A stretch of DNA of 64,000 nucleotides from JABDBE01 sp963832245 (GTDB lineage Bacteria; Acidobacteriota; Terriglobia; Terriglobales; Acidobacteriaceae): the NCBI GenBank assembly GCA_963832245.1, contig CAWHTG010000003.1:806001-870000 (forward strand). The letters run 5' to 3'. Under the pieces are notes generated by a model. It made no database searches and was not told the DNA's origin. It saw only the letters and a program-made list of their open reading frames with translations. How positions within the stretch are numbered: position 1 is the first letter of the stretch; each line of letters starts with the position of its first letter. Position numbers and translations under genes: made by a program. Shown here one piece after another: positions 7,688-15,741 of the stretch.

Positions 7688-9097
7688 TTAATTTCCGGAC
7701 AGCGGATGCCCGTCATCCAGCTTCTCGGCACAACGGGAGAGCAGGCGGCGCATTCCTCGCAGGTGATCTTTGTCACCGCAGGAGATCAACTCTGACCACG
7801 TCATAATAGGGCCTAATTCTGAATTCGAGTTGCGGCTATTGAAAGCTTTCAGTTCTATTGCATACTTGCGTTCCAGGTACGCGCTGGGCGGCAAGTATCC
7901 GACAGCATCCAGTGCGGAGGCGATCTGCTGCAATTTATCGACCGGCACGCTGCTGTGATCGTCGGAGGTCGCCTTTTGCCACAACGTGCCGGCACATTCG
8001 ACAAAAGGTCGACTTAGTTTTGGACGGCGACCGGGCTTCCCCGTGCTCGGCCCACCACGTGGTCCGTGGACCTTTTGGCGGTTTCCCCCTGCCGGAAGTT
8101 GTGGGCTCCCCTCAGTTGTTATCCTTATGGGCATCTCGTTTGTCGCTACATTCCGTCCTTGGATATTCTGCAGCGCTAAGATTGCCCTACGTTCGGCGTG
8201 TTCACATTCCTTCGCTTCAATTTCAAGGCGCCTTCCCCAGCGGCTCTCCAACCTTTGCATGTTGAGTCTGAGACTTAGTAGGTGCGCATCTCGGATCGCA
8301 AAAGGAAAACTCGTGCGTGTCGCGAACCGTGAGAACTCGGACGCAATCGCACCGGTCCTGGCTCGGAATAGAGGCACGATTCCCCGCACGTAGACGGCTC
8401 GCACAAGAGCAGCGGACTTCACGTGTCCTTGCGTTTGCCAGACATCGCAGTAGATTTCGTACACCCTCCGTGCCCACTCGTCCACACGGTCCTGCTTCAT
8501 CCTCAGAACTAGAGAGGGTACGGTGTTCCCATTCATATTGCCTCGATTTTCGAACTGGATACGCCTTTCATCTGCCTTTATCTGACTATGCATCTCTTCG
8601 GCCAAATCGGTCAGCTTCAAGATCACTAGGCGGTGGTCGATGTCTTCCCATCGAAAGAGTGGCATTTCTTGGGAGGGTGGCGGTGGTGCCTTAGAGACGG
8701 AGACTGTCTTCTTCAGGGAAGGGTCGATGTGCAGCGGTAGGGTTTGGGTGTGGGGCTTTCTCCCAACGTCGATAGGAGGATCTTCTGGGGACAGCCCGCG
8801 GACAATGCGCGCTGCATGAATTGGATCGCTATCGTCTCTCACGGCGGTCGCCAGTAGTTCTTCTTTTGAGGCTGGCGGCTCAAATGCAATGGCTGGGTAG
8901 TCGCGGCCAAGATCGTTTAGCGCCAGTTGAATTTGTCTGGGACTGACTTCCTCCGGCTTGATGCCAAGTTGGTCAGCGAGAGCATTTCTCACAAGGGACT
9001 CGGGTATTATTTCGTGTGGGCCAGTTCTGAGTTCTAGGATTTTCTTGTAGTTCTTGTACCGCTGACGAAGCGTGGAGTAGTTCTTAGGATCGTCCAT
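7688..9097 (-). CDS. Unknown 469-residue protein, probable cargo or helper of the integrative element
   Basis: No family recognised. The N-terminal ~75 residues are helical and charged (RQRYKNYKKILE), followed by a Pro-rich linker (KAPPPPSQEMP near residue 140). The middle is strongly helical (~150-310, Arg/Glu-rich, with RLNMQRLESRWGRR). A basic Gly/Pro segment (GGNRQKVHGPRGGPSTGKPG) and a C-terminal helical domain with WSEL follow. There is no signal peptide or membrane segment. It lies directly upstream of the integrase on the same strand. The start could be the ATG at 9172; 9097 (MDDPKNY) was chosen as the first residue of plausible structured sequence. Confidence 0.6.
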   Translation of the reverse strand: MDDPKNYSTLRQRYKNYKKILELRTGPHEIIPESLVRNALADQLGIKPEEVSPRQIQLALNDLGRDYPAIAFEPPASKEELLATAVRDDSDPIHAARIVRGLSPEDPPIDVGRKPHTQTLPLHIDPSLKKTVSVSKAPPPPSQEMPLFRWEDIDHRLVILKLTDLAEEMHSQIKADERRIQFENRGNMNGNTVPSLVLRMKQDRVDEWARRVYEIYCDVWQTQGHVKSAALVRAVYVRGIVPLFRARTGAIASEFSRFATRTSFPFAIRDAHLLSLRLNMQRLESRWGRRLEIEAKECEHAERRAILALQNIQGRNVATNEMPIRITTEGSPQLPAGGNRQKVHGPRGGPSTGKPGRRPKLSRPFVECAGTLWQKATSDDHSSVPVDKLQQIASALDAVGYLPPSAYLERKYAIELKAFNSRNSNSELGPIMTWSELISCGDKDHLRGMRRLLSRCAEKLDDGHPLSGN

Positions 9098-9137
9098 CGT
9101 AGCTCTTGCGTCCGGCGCAATGGAGGGCTTACGATGA

Positions 9138-9485
9138 GGGTGTCTAGGTCTCATCGAAAATGCCCTGGCCATCGCGCCGGGCTTTTCGTTTGTAGAACAC
9201 CCTATTTTACCTGCTGCGGGATTATTCGGAGGGGTTACGTGGTCTACAAATCATTCCTTTCGCTGGCCCATCACATCACCCAAGGAAAGAGTTTGGGAGA
9301 ATCTATGTCAGATCGCGACCAACTCCGCCCCTAGGGCAGATGGACAGACCGTGCCGGAGGCGAAGGAGAGCTTCGAGGTATGGATTGAGGCCATGCTTCG
9401 ATCCGTCCACCGCCAGGGATACCAAGCGCCGGCTATCCGGCGCGTGTATATCCCGAAACCCGGGAAGCAAGAGAAACGTGTCTAG
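9138..9485 (+). pseudogene. Group II intron reverse transcriptase, N-terminal fragment, copy 1
   Basis: The frame is open from 9138 and passes through ADGQTVPEAKESFEVW, LRSVHRQGYQAPAIRRVYI and PKPGKQEKR, the RT-0/RT-1 beginning of group II intron reverse transcriptases. At the junction with copy 2 it switches to Val-stop (TAG 9483-9485), cutting the protein before the catalytic YADD region. Confidence 0.7.
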
Positions 9486-9816
9486 GTCTCATCGAAAATG
9501 CCCTGGCCATCGCGCCGGGCTTTTCGTTTGTAGAACACCCTATTTTACCTGCTGCGGGATTATTCGGAGGGGTTACGTGGTCTACAAATCATTCCTTTCG
9601 CTGGCCCATCACATCACCCAAGGAAAGAGTTTGGGAGAATCTATGTCAGATCGCGACCAACTCCGCCCCTAGGGCAGATGGACAGACCGTGCCGGAGGCG
9701 AAGGAGAGCTTCGAGGTATGGATTGAGGCCATGCTTCGATCCGTCCACCGCCAGGGATACCAAGCGCCGGCTATCCGGCGCGTGTATATCCCGAAACCCG
9801 GGAAGCAAGAGAAACG
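9140..9816. repeat. 338-bp perfect tandem duplication
   Basis: Bases 9140-9477 recur at 9478-9815 with no difference I could find; the junctions share GTGTCTAGG (left) and GAAACG (right). The unit contains the N-terminal coding part of a group II intron reverse transcriptase. Identity of the copies implies a recent event. Confidence 0.9.
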
Positions 9817-9835
9817 CCCGTTGGGTGTGCCTTAG
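9479..9835 (+). pseudogene. Group II intron reverse transcriptase, N-terminal fragment, copy 2
   Basis: Same sequence as copy 1, but it reads four residues further: PGKQEKRPLGVP and then TAG (9833-9835). KRPLGVP is the hallmark RT-1 motif. Without the premature stop the frame after it is not RT-like, so the rest of the enzyme (RT 2-7, maturase, endonuclease) is missing. Confidence 0.75.
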
Positions 9836-10008
9836 CATGAACAAATCTCCGCCGCCACCCTCTTGCGCCTGTCCATTCTTATTAATCACGTAAAAGCCAG
9901 CTATGTGGGAATAGCGCTTCTTCATCTTCGAGGAAATGGAACGACCGGCAAGGTCTTCAATGACTCAGTGCGGATTTGTAACTGTGACATGGGGTAAGGG
10001 CAGCCATG

Positions 10009-10036
10009 AGGCTGTGAACTAGGTTCACAAAAGCCT
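10009..10036. other. Hairpin in non-coding sequence
   Basis: AGGCT-GTGAAC-TAG-GTTCAC-(AAA)-AGCCT: a 6-bp stem with a 3-nt loop extended by five more pairs past a 3-nt bulge. It lies downstream of the RT fragments and may belong to the intron RNA. Confidence 0.4.
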
Positions 10037-10093
10037 ATCGATAAGGTCAGCAAGATGTATGGCGGTGTGCAGAAATTGGAAGCTTGCGAAAAA

Positions 10094-10146
10094 GGCGGTC
10101 GTGAGGGTCCGAATGTCGAGTGAATCGACGCTAACCCATGACCGCC
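10094..10146 (+). ncRNA. Candidate structured RNA, possibly a group II intron domain remnant
   Basis: Nested stems: GGCGGTC/GACCGCC (10094-10100 with 10140-10146), GGGT/ACCC (10105-10108 with 10134-10137) and GTCGA/TCGAC (10115-10119 with 10125-10129) around a GTGAA loop. It lies 260 bases past the RT fragment. The multi-level pairing suggests RNA function. Assignment to an intron domain is inference. Confidence 0.35.
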
Positions 10147-10478
10147 TTGCTTTCGCGAACTGGGCTCAGATTACATCGCCCGCCGCCGGCGCGACTGTTC
10201 AAAATTGCACACTTTTTGGAAGGCGATGGCGGGGCTCCCGTGAGGATTAGTGTGGATGGCCACACCCACCCCCCCCGAGCCCGCCGATCACCCATTTGAT
10301 GCATAGGCTGCTTGAAATCCAAAGTGACGGAAGACAAAGAAGCCTCGAGCTGATCGTGGAGGATGAGCGATTGATGGATCGTCTACAGAAAAGAACTCTG
10401 GCAGGTCCACAGACGGTAAGGCTTAGCCAAGATAGCCCAGAGTAGACGCGATTCCAAGGCTTGGCGGGTCGCAGCGAG

Positions 10479-10952
10479 TCAACGCAGGCGCAGACTCTTG
10501 AGCGAAGCGTGAGCCGATCCTCGACTGATGTCGGGCACAATGATCAATTCAAGAACGGTGACATCCGAGAGTTCAACCTGAAATTCCTCGACCTCGCGAC
10601 TTGTGTTGGGGGGACTGAAATTCCACTGCTGGCGCACAATTTCTCGAAACGAGCGTCCGCCATCTGGAGACCATCGCAAGACGAACTCTTGGGTACGCTC
10701 TGTCTCGGTTTCTTCGAAGACGAGCGAGATGCGTGCGAGTCTTTGCGGCTCGTGGAAGATTAGCCGCATGGTTTGAGTGCCAGAATCGGCGGCACGCCAG
10801 CCCCGCGTTTCTCCTGAGACCAGCGCAGACTCCACCGGATAATCCTTGTTCTCCGATGTGACCTCGACCACGGCCTCACGGTCGAGGTCCAGCCATCCTT
10901 CGTCGAGAGGCGGGGCGTCCTGCGGAATCGGCGCGATTAAGCTCTTGCGCAT
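10479..10952 (-). CDS. Hypothetical beta-sandwich (discoidin-like) protein
   Basis: 157 residues, no signal peptide. The pattern of alternating strands with WRAADSGTQTMRLIFHEPQRLARISLVF-type segments (about residues 52-78) and FVLRWSPDGGRSF resembles F5/8-type C or carbohydrate-binding folds. The C-terminus (LELIIVPDISRGSAHASLKSLRLR) looks like a closing strand pair. The product is predicted to be cytoplasmic. Function unknown. It is isolated, with ~1.1 kb of mostly non-coding sequence behind its start. Confidence 0.6.
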   Translation of the reverse strand: MRKSLIAPIPQDAPPLDEGWLDLDREAVVEVTSENKDYPVESALVSGETRGWRAADSGTQTMRLIFHEPQRLARISLVFEETETERTQEFVLRWSPDGGRSFREIVRQQWNFSPPNTSREVEEFQVELSDVTVLELIIVPDISRGSAHASLKSLRLR

Positions 10953-11394
10953 AACGCTAGTTTACCTCCGGTCTTGCTTCTCGGGACCACCGATTGGGAC
11001 GGGTCGGCGACCGCGACTGACTCGGTGATTAACTGGCGCATCGGAGGGCCGAGACTGAGCAGCAGCAGTCGAGTTACTTGACTTGCTGTGTGAACAACCG
11101 TTCAAAAAGTAGATGTGGCGCAGCGAGTGGATGAGCTACTTTTCCTGTATACAAATATACGACTGCGCCACCAGAGGAACAAAACGACCGTGGGTCGCAT
11201 AGTTCCTTCACATCTGCCCACAGACTACAGCGGTGCCCTATTGGTGACTGCTCAAAATTGCTCAGGTTTCGGAATTTAGGTGTCCACACTCCGTGAGGGC
11301 TTCAGCGCGACCGAATGGCGATATTCCGCTTCGACTCAGAATACATGATCCAAATTGACCTGTAGACGCCCCGGGACTCGTGAAATCATGAGGT

Positions 11395-11502
11395 GTGGGT
11401 AAGAGAAAAACAAAAACAAAAAAGCAATCGGCCAAAGCGACACTCGCCGAAGTCGTCAAGGAAATGGCGAAGCCGAGAGTGGCTATGTCTGCAAAAGAGT
11501 AG
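11395..11502 (+). CDS. Possible 35-residue Lys-rich peptide
   Basis: A GTG-started ORF beginning GKRKTKTKKQ and ending PRVAMSAKE. It could be a small basic protein or the scar of a larger gene. A stop codon lies immediately upstream in frame and no ribosome site is seen. Confidence 0.2.
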   Translation: MGKRKTKTKKQSAKATLAEVVKEMAKPRVAMSAKE

Positions 11503-11873
11503 AGTTCCGTTTTTTCGGAACGAATTTCTAGTCGTAGAGAACGATGTTGAGAAGTGAACTGTGAACCGATGCGTCCGGTGCGGTGTCGAAAGTCAACGCT
11601 CCACGCCTTCCATCGCGACTGTGCTCTCTCTCTCATTCGATCTGCCATAATCTCGATACCATGTGCGGGCGGTCGTTCCTTGTTTTCTGCAGGCATTCTT
11701 GGGGCCTCCTTAATCTGATGGCCTGTCGCCCAACCGGAAGTTAGGACACTTCCACGGGGAATGCTGCTCGCAGAAAGAGTTTGGTCACTGATGCTCGCCC
11801 AGGCGAGTCGGGCTGCTAGGCCCGTTTAGCTATACTGTTGGCGAATGGACGGCCGCAACCTTGAATCCAACAC

Positions 11874-11921
11874 CGGACATTTCACTTGCTACGAAAAGCG
11901 GACATTTTAACTTGCTAACAA
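11874..11921. mobile_element. IS21-like terminal repeats (relic)
   Basis: Two direct copies, CGGACATTTCACTTGCTA (11874) and CGGACATTTTAACTTGCTA (11899), ending in TAACAACA. Multiple internal copies of the end sequence are characteristic of IS21-family termini. No istA or istB is nearby. Confidence 0.45.
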
Positions 11922-11966
11922 CACGTAAAGGGGCCAGCATCGGGATGGGTTTTTTCGCAATGGTTC

Positions 11967-12021
11967 TCTCACCCCCCAGAAAACTGCCACAAATTCTCAC
12001 CCCCCAGAAAACTGCCACAAA
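11967..12021. repeat. Two-copy 28-bp direct repeat, probable second IS end
   Basis: TCTCACCCCCCAGAAAACTG followed by CCACAAA occurs at 11967 and again at 11995. As with the adjacent element, paired end repeats point to an IS21-type terminus, here of a different subtype. Confidence 0.45.
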
Positions 12022-12104
12022 AACTCACGAGTCTCAGGCCTGTTCTGAGCCAGTCTGAGCAGGTGAGTCCTACACATTCTCGGCGAGATTCGGAATGCGC
12101 GGGA

Positions 12105-13439
12105 TCATGCCCCAACTACGGATCGTTCTGGATCGATGAGGAACGCCCAGATGAGCGCGCCCGCGAGCAAGACACCTGCAGAGATAAAGAATGGAGTAAT
12201 CCAGAACCCCCGCTGAACCAGAGCGCCAAAAATAATTGGAGACATCGACGCGGCCAGACTTCCCGCCATGTTCATTACACCCGAGACCGTGCCGCTGTAT
12301 TCACCACCGACATCCATGGGAACCGCCCAGGCGGGGCTGATCACTAGTTCCAAGAAGAATAGTGAAGCGGTTAAGCAAAGGATTGCTGTCCAGGCAGAGT
12401 GCGTCATGGCTGCGGGAATCAGGCAAACACCCGAGACCAGCATGGCGGGCGCAGCTACGATGCGGCGGGCAAACTTGAGCTTGCCTGTCTTTCTGTAGAC
12501 CCTGTCAGTCAGAGTTCCTCCCACGATGTCGCCTACCATGCCGGCCAAGAGAGGAAGGGACGCTAATGTTCCTACCGCCTTTAACGACAAGTGGCGGTAT
12601 TCGAGAAGGTAAGTGGGAAACCATGTCATGAAAAAGTACGTGCCATAGTAGAAGCAGCAATATCCGGCTGCGATGTACCACATGTTGGCCGAGCGAAAGA
12701 TAACTCTCCATGGCGGAGCAAGGTGTTGATGGAGATCAACCGGCTTGATGGCGCCATCTGGATCGCGGCCTCGAATCTGGGCTAACTCCGACCGGTTGAC
12801 CTTGGAATGTTCTTCTGGAAGGTTACGGTATAGGAAGTAGAACGCCACCGACCACAGCAAGCCGGCTGCTCCAAAAACATAAAAAATCCAGCGCCAGCCG
12901 AATGCGACCATGATGCTCACTGCAATGAAGGGAACGATGGCGACGGCAAACCGGCTGAAACTATGTGTGACGCCATGTACGATGCCGCGTTCCGCCTTGG
13001 GAAACCAGAGCTGCATCGCTCGTGTTGCCGTGGGGAAGGCGCCAGCCTCCGCCAATCCAAAAACAAAACGTATAACAATGAGGGAAGCGACGCCGCCAGC
13101 GATGGCCGTCGTCGCCGTCATTAGAGACCAGAAGGGAACGATGATAAGCAGCACTAATCGCGGTCCCAAGCGGTCTGCGAGCGATCCGAGCGGGATCTGT
13201 CCCAAAGCATAAGCCCATAAGAAGACGCTGAATACAATGCCCAGCGCGGTCTGGCTGAGTCCGAATTCTTTCGCCATTGCAGGGGCGGCTATGGAGATGC
13301 CGGTGCGGTCCATATAAGTGATCATGTACATCAAGCTGATTAATAGAAGAACCAACCAGCGAGTCTTAGTAGGTGGGGAGGTTGCGTTCTCCGAGGAGGC
13401 GTTGGTTTCCGGGGTAAGCGTGCGGTCGAGGCGCAACAT
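12105..13439 (-). CDS. MFS transporter, anion:cation symporter (ACS) type
   Basis: 444 residues with 12 predicted membrane helices. After a polar N-terminus, helix 1 carries MYMITYMDRTGIS and the loop 2-3 motif is GSLADRLGPR (the A-motif of MFS). The ACS family (glucarate, hexuronate, phthalate and hydroxyphenylacetate carriers) fits the YMDR start. It imports an organic anion with protons. It ends the minus-strand run hydroxylase-propeller-dehydrogenase-MFS, 27 bases after the dehydrogenase stop. The substrate is not readable from sequence. Confidence 0.85.
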   Translation of the reverse strand: MLRLDRTLTPETNASSENATSPPTKTRWLVLLLISLMYMITYMDRTGISIAAPAMAKEFGLSQTALGIVFSVFLWAYALGQIPLGSLADRLGPRLVLLIIVPFWSLMTATTAIAGGVASLIVIRFVFGLAEAGAFPTATRAMQLWFPKAERGIVHGVTHSFSRFAVAIVPFIAVSIMVAFGWRWIFYVFGAAGLLWSVAFYFLYRNLPEEHSKVNRSELAQIRGRDPDGAIKPVDLHQHLAPPWRVIFRSANMWYIAAGYCCFYYGTYFFMTWFPTYLLEYRHLSLKAVGTLASLPLLAGMVGDIVGGTLTDRVYRKTGKLKFARRIVAAPAMLVSGVCLIPAAMTHSAWTAILCLTASLFFLELVISPAWAVPMDVGGEYSGTVSGVMNMAGSLAASMSPIIFGALVQRGFWITPFFISAGVLLAGALIWAFLIDPERSVVGA

Positions 13440-13466
13440 TATTTTATCGCGGGTTCGAGAACCAGC

Positions 13467-14561
13467 TCAGGTGCGTTCAGCCGCGGCGCTCTTAATGGAG
13501 TCAGATTGCCGTGGCCGTTTCGACGGAAGCTCGGACGGCAGGATGTCGATCGGGCGTCCTTCTTCCGCCGACTTATCTGCCGCCTGATAAACCTGCATCA
13601 CCATTCGCGCGTGCTCAGGCGTCACCAGAGGCTGCCGGTTCAGGGCGACGCATTCCAGAAAATGAATGGTTTCCGCTTCCATCGGTCCCGCATACACGTG
13701 GGCCACCCTTTCGCCGGGCATGGTGGAGATGGGAAATTCGATGCCTCGCTTCATGGTATTGAGGCTGACGTCACGATGAGTGTCGTCCACCATAATCGCG
13801 CCTTCGGTTCCGACCATCTCGATCCAGGTAGAAGAAAAATTCGGATACGCAGGAGGAAGCACCCAACCTGCACCGATGGTAAATGCGCACCCGTCGTCCA
13901 AGGTGACAATAATCCATACGCAATCGGGTACGCCGTGTGCGGGTTGCATAATCTTGCGCACTTCCTGGGCATAGACGCGGACCGGCCTTCGGGGCGCAAA
14001 ACACCAGAGCACAAAATCGATGTCGTGCGTGGCTTCCATGGCAGTTGGAGAGAGCTTGATGCGACCTCCGATTTTATTGCCAAGGTTGCGCGTGATGTGT
14101 CGGCTCACTAGCGCGCTGACTGGCTGACCGATCGTGCCGTCGTCGATCGAGCGCTTTACATAAGCAAACTTTGGATTGAAGCGCTGAGAATATCCAATGG
14201 TGAAGAGCAAGTTCTTGGAGTGAGCCAGGGCGATCAACTCATCGGCCTCGGAGAGTTCGAGGGCCATGGGCTTTTCCAGAAAAACATGCTTGCCTGCCAG
14301 TAAACTTTCCTTCGCCATGGGGTAATGCGTGGTTTCCGGCGTGGCCGAAATAATGATGGCATCAATATTCTGATTTTCGAGGAGGGTTCGGTAATCCATC
14401 GTGGCCGTGGCCGGCTTTGTCTCGTCTGCAACTTCCTTCAGTCGTGCCTCTCTGATTTCGGCCAAGTGCAGAGCGCCCACGTAAGGGCTGGTGGCACAGA
14501 CTTCGGCGCGTATGCCTCCACACCATCCCGTCCCGATGATTCCGACATTGACCGCGGTCAT
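13467..14561 (-). CDS. Gfo/Idh/MocA-family NAD(P)-dependent oxidoreductase
   Basis: 364 residues. The Rossmann motif GIIGTGWCG lies at residues ~6-14, the conserved EKP (LEKPMALELSEADELI) near residue 100, and an alpha/beta C-terminal domain contains ATHDIDFVLWC, the catalytic-His region. ATG 14561 follows GGAGGATTC, a strong ribosome site. These enzymes oxidise or reduce hydroxyls on sugars, inositols and related cyclic compounds. No signal peptide, so cytoplasmic. Likely co-transcribed with the upstream propeller gene (38 bases) and the downstream MFS gene. Confidence 0.88.
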   Translation of the reverse strand: MTAVNVGIIGTGWCGGIRAEVCATSPYVGALHLAEIREARLKEVADETKPATATMDYRTLLENQNIDAIIISATPETTHYPMAKESLLAGKHVFLEKPMALELSEADELIALAHSKNLLFTIGYSQRFNPKFAYVKRSIDDGTIGQPVSALVSRHITRNLGNKIGGRIKLSPTAMEATHDIDFVLWCFAPRRPVRVYAQEVRKIMQPAHGVPDCVWIIVTLDDGCAFTIGAGWVLPPAYPNFSSTWIEMVGTEGAIMVDDTHRDVSLNTMKRGIEFPISTMPGERVAHVYAGPMEAETIHFLECVALNRQPLVTPEHARMVMQVYQAADKSAEEGRPIDILPSELPSKRPRQSDSIKSAAAERT

Positions 14562-14599
14562 GAATCCTCCACCGGCCGTTTGTTCATACACTACTCGAA

Positions 14600-15646
14600 T
14601 TACTTGCTGACGAGCAGGACGCCGAACGTGTTTGGCTTCACCGGAGGCTCGTCCTCACCCTTCGGAATAGCAGACTCGAAGTCCGCGATAGGAAGAAAAA
14701 TGTTATGCGTCTTAAAGTCTACCGCCATAGTGCGGGCATATTTTTTCGTCGGAACGTTTTCCACCACGGTGTATTTGTCGGCTGAATCTTCATGAATGAC
14801 GGTGAGATCTCCTGATTCTCCGTTCGAGCTGAAAACGAGTTGGGTGTCGGGATCGAAACCGGCGGCATCCGGGTCCTCACCGATGGCAGGGGTGGCGACC
14901 ACTTTGCCCGTGTCGGCGTTCACAACCATCATCTTCTTGTTGCCGCAGACGGAGAATAGACGACGATTCTTCTGATCGATGGCGAGTCCCGAGGGCTCTT
15001 TGCAACCAGCGAGCGGCCAGCGATGAAACACCGAGAGTTTCTGGGCGTCGATCTCGAGCAGTTGCGATTTGTCTTCAACATTTACATAAACGTGGCCCTG
15101 GTCATCGCCAACCGCAAATTCAGGCTTGCCGCCCACGGCGATCGTGCCTGCAACCTTACCATCGGTGGCGCTGATCGCAATGGCGTTTGCGCTGCGGCCG
15201 TTAAAGGCGAAAACCCGTTTCGATGCCGCGTCATAGTAAATCGCATCCGGGTTTACGCCGCCCGACTTGACGGTGCTGATCGGTTTCAGTGTTTTCAGAT
15301 CGAAGATGGAGACTGTGTTGGCTTTCCCGTTGCTAGTGAAGCCGCGGCCCAGATCGGGCGCCAGCGCGACGCCATGGACGCCTAACGTATCAGGAATGTC
15401 ACCCACCACGGCATCGGAATCAGCATCGAGGACGACCACATGCGTGCTGTGTGTGACATAAACACGGCGGGCTGTGCTGTCCACGACGATGTAGTCCCAT
15501 TTGCCCGGGCCTCCGATGGGGATGGTTTTCACGACGTGGTAGCCGGAAGCGCCAGGGGGAACTGCCTGAGCGGAGTCAACCAGCAGAAGGTCAGCTGCGA
15601 TAGTGAGAATCGTGACTGCGATTACGTACGCACCGTGACGACGCAT
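14600..15646 (-). CDS. Secreted YVTN-type beta-propeller protein (paralogue 1)
   Basis: 348 residues with a signal peptide (IAVTILTIAADLLLV, then AQA). The mature part consists of repeats around GKWDYIVVDSTARRVYVTH and RRLFSVCGNKKMMVVNADTGK, the NHL/YVTN propeller pattern. It is clearly paralogous to the product at 32589-33626 (shared PSGLAIDxKNRRLFSVC and VIHEDS). Role unknown; such proteins may bind a ligand or scaffold periplasmic enzymes. It follows the molybdenum hydroxylase subunit by 95 bases. ATG 15646 has GAGGAA upstream. Confidence 0.8.
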   Translation of the reverse strand: MRRHGAYVIAVTILTIAADLLLVDSAQAVPPGASGYHVVKTIPIGGPGKWDYIVVDSTARRVYVTHSTHVVVLDADSDAVVGDIPDTLGVHGVALAPDLGRGFTSNGKANTVSIFDLKTLKPISTVKSGGVNPDAIYYDAASKRVFAFNGRSANAIAISATDGKVAGTIAVGGKPEFAVGDDQGHVYVNVEDKSQLLEIDAQKLSVFHRWPLAGCKEPSGLAIDQKNRRLFSVCGNKKMMVVNADTGKVVATPAIGEDPDAAGFDPDTQLVFSSNGESGDLTVIHEDSADKYTVVENVPTKKYARTMAVDFKTHNIFLPIADFESAIPKGEDEPPVKPNTFGVLLVSK

Positions 15647-15741
15647 GACGTTATTCCTCGTTTTTCTGAAATGCACTGAGTCTTTGTGCGGACAAGGCCG
15701 AGACCGCATCCGGCCAGTTGATTATCTGGCACCAGCGAACC

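Larger units (their letters stand above)
10953..12104. other. Gene-poor stretch with mobile-element relics
   Basis: No long credible ORF. It holds a 9-bp inverted repeat (GTGGCGCAG at 11115-11123, CTGCGCCAC at 11163-11171), a tiny Lys-rich ORF and two sets of direct repeats typical of IS21-family ends (listed separately). Otherwise nothing recognised. Confidence 0.5.

Noticed and set aside
11083..11096. TGAAC-AACC-GTTCA as another operator
   Set aside because: Four-base spacer instead of two, and no regulated gene beside it.
11262..11696. 144-codon minus-strand ORF
   Set aside because: No protein-like pattern and no ribosome site; the Val/Phe run comes from antisense of a poly-A tract.
6047..12104. 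Right attachment site of the tRNA-Phe element
   Set aside because: I looked for a repeat of the tRNA 3' end and did not see one; the element end cannot be placed.
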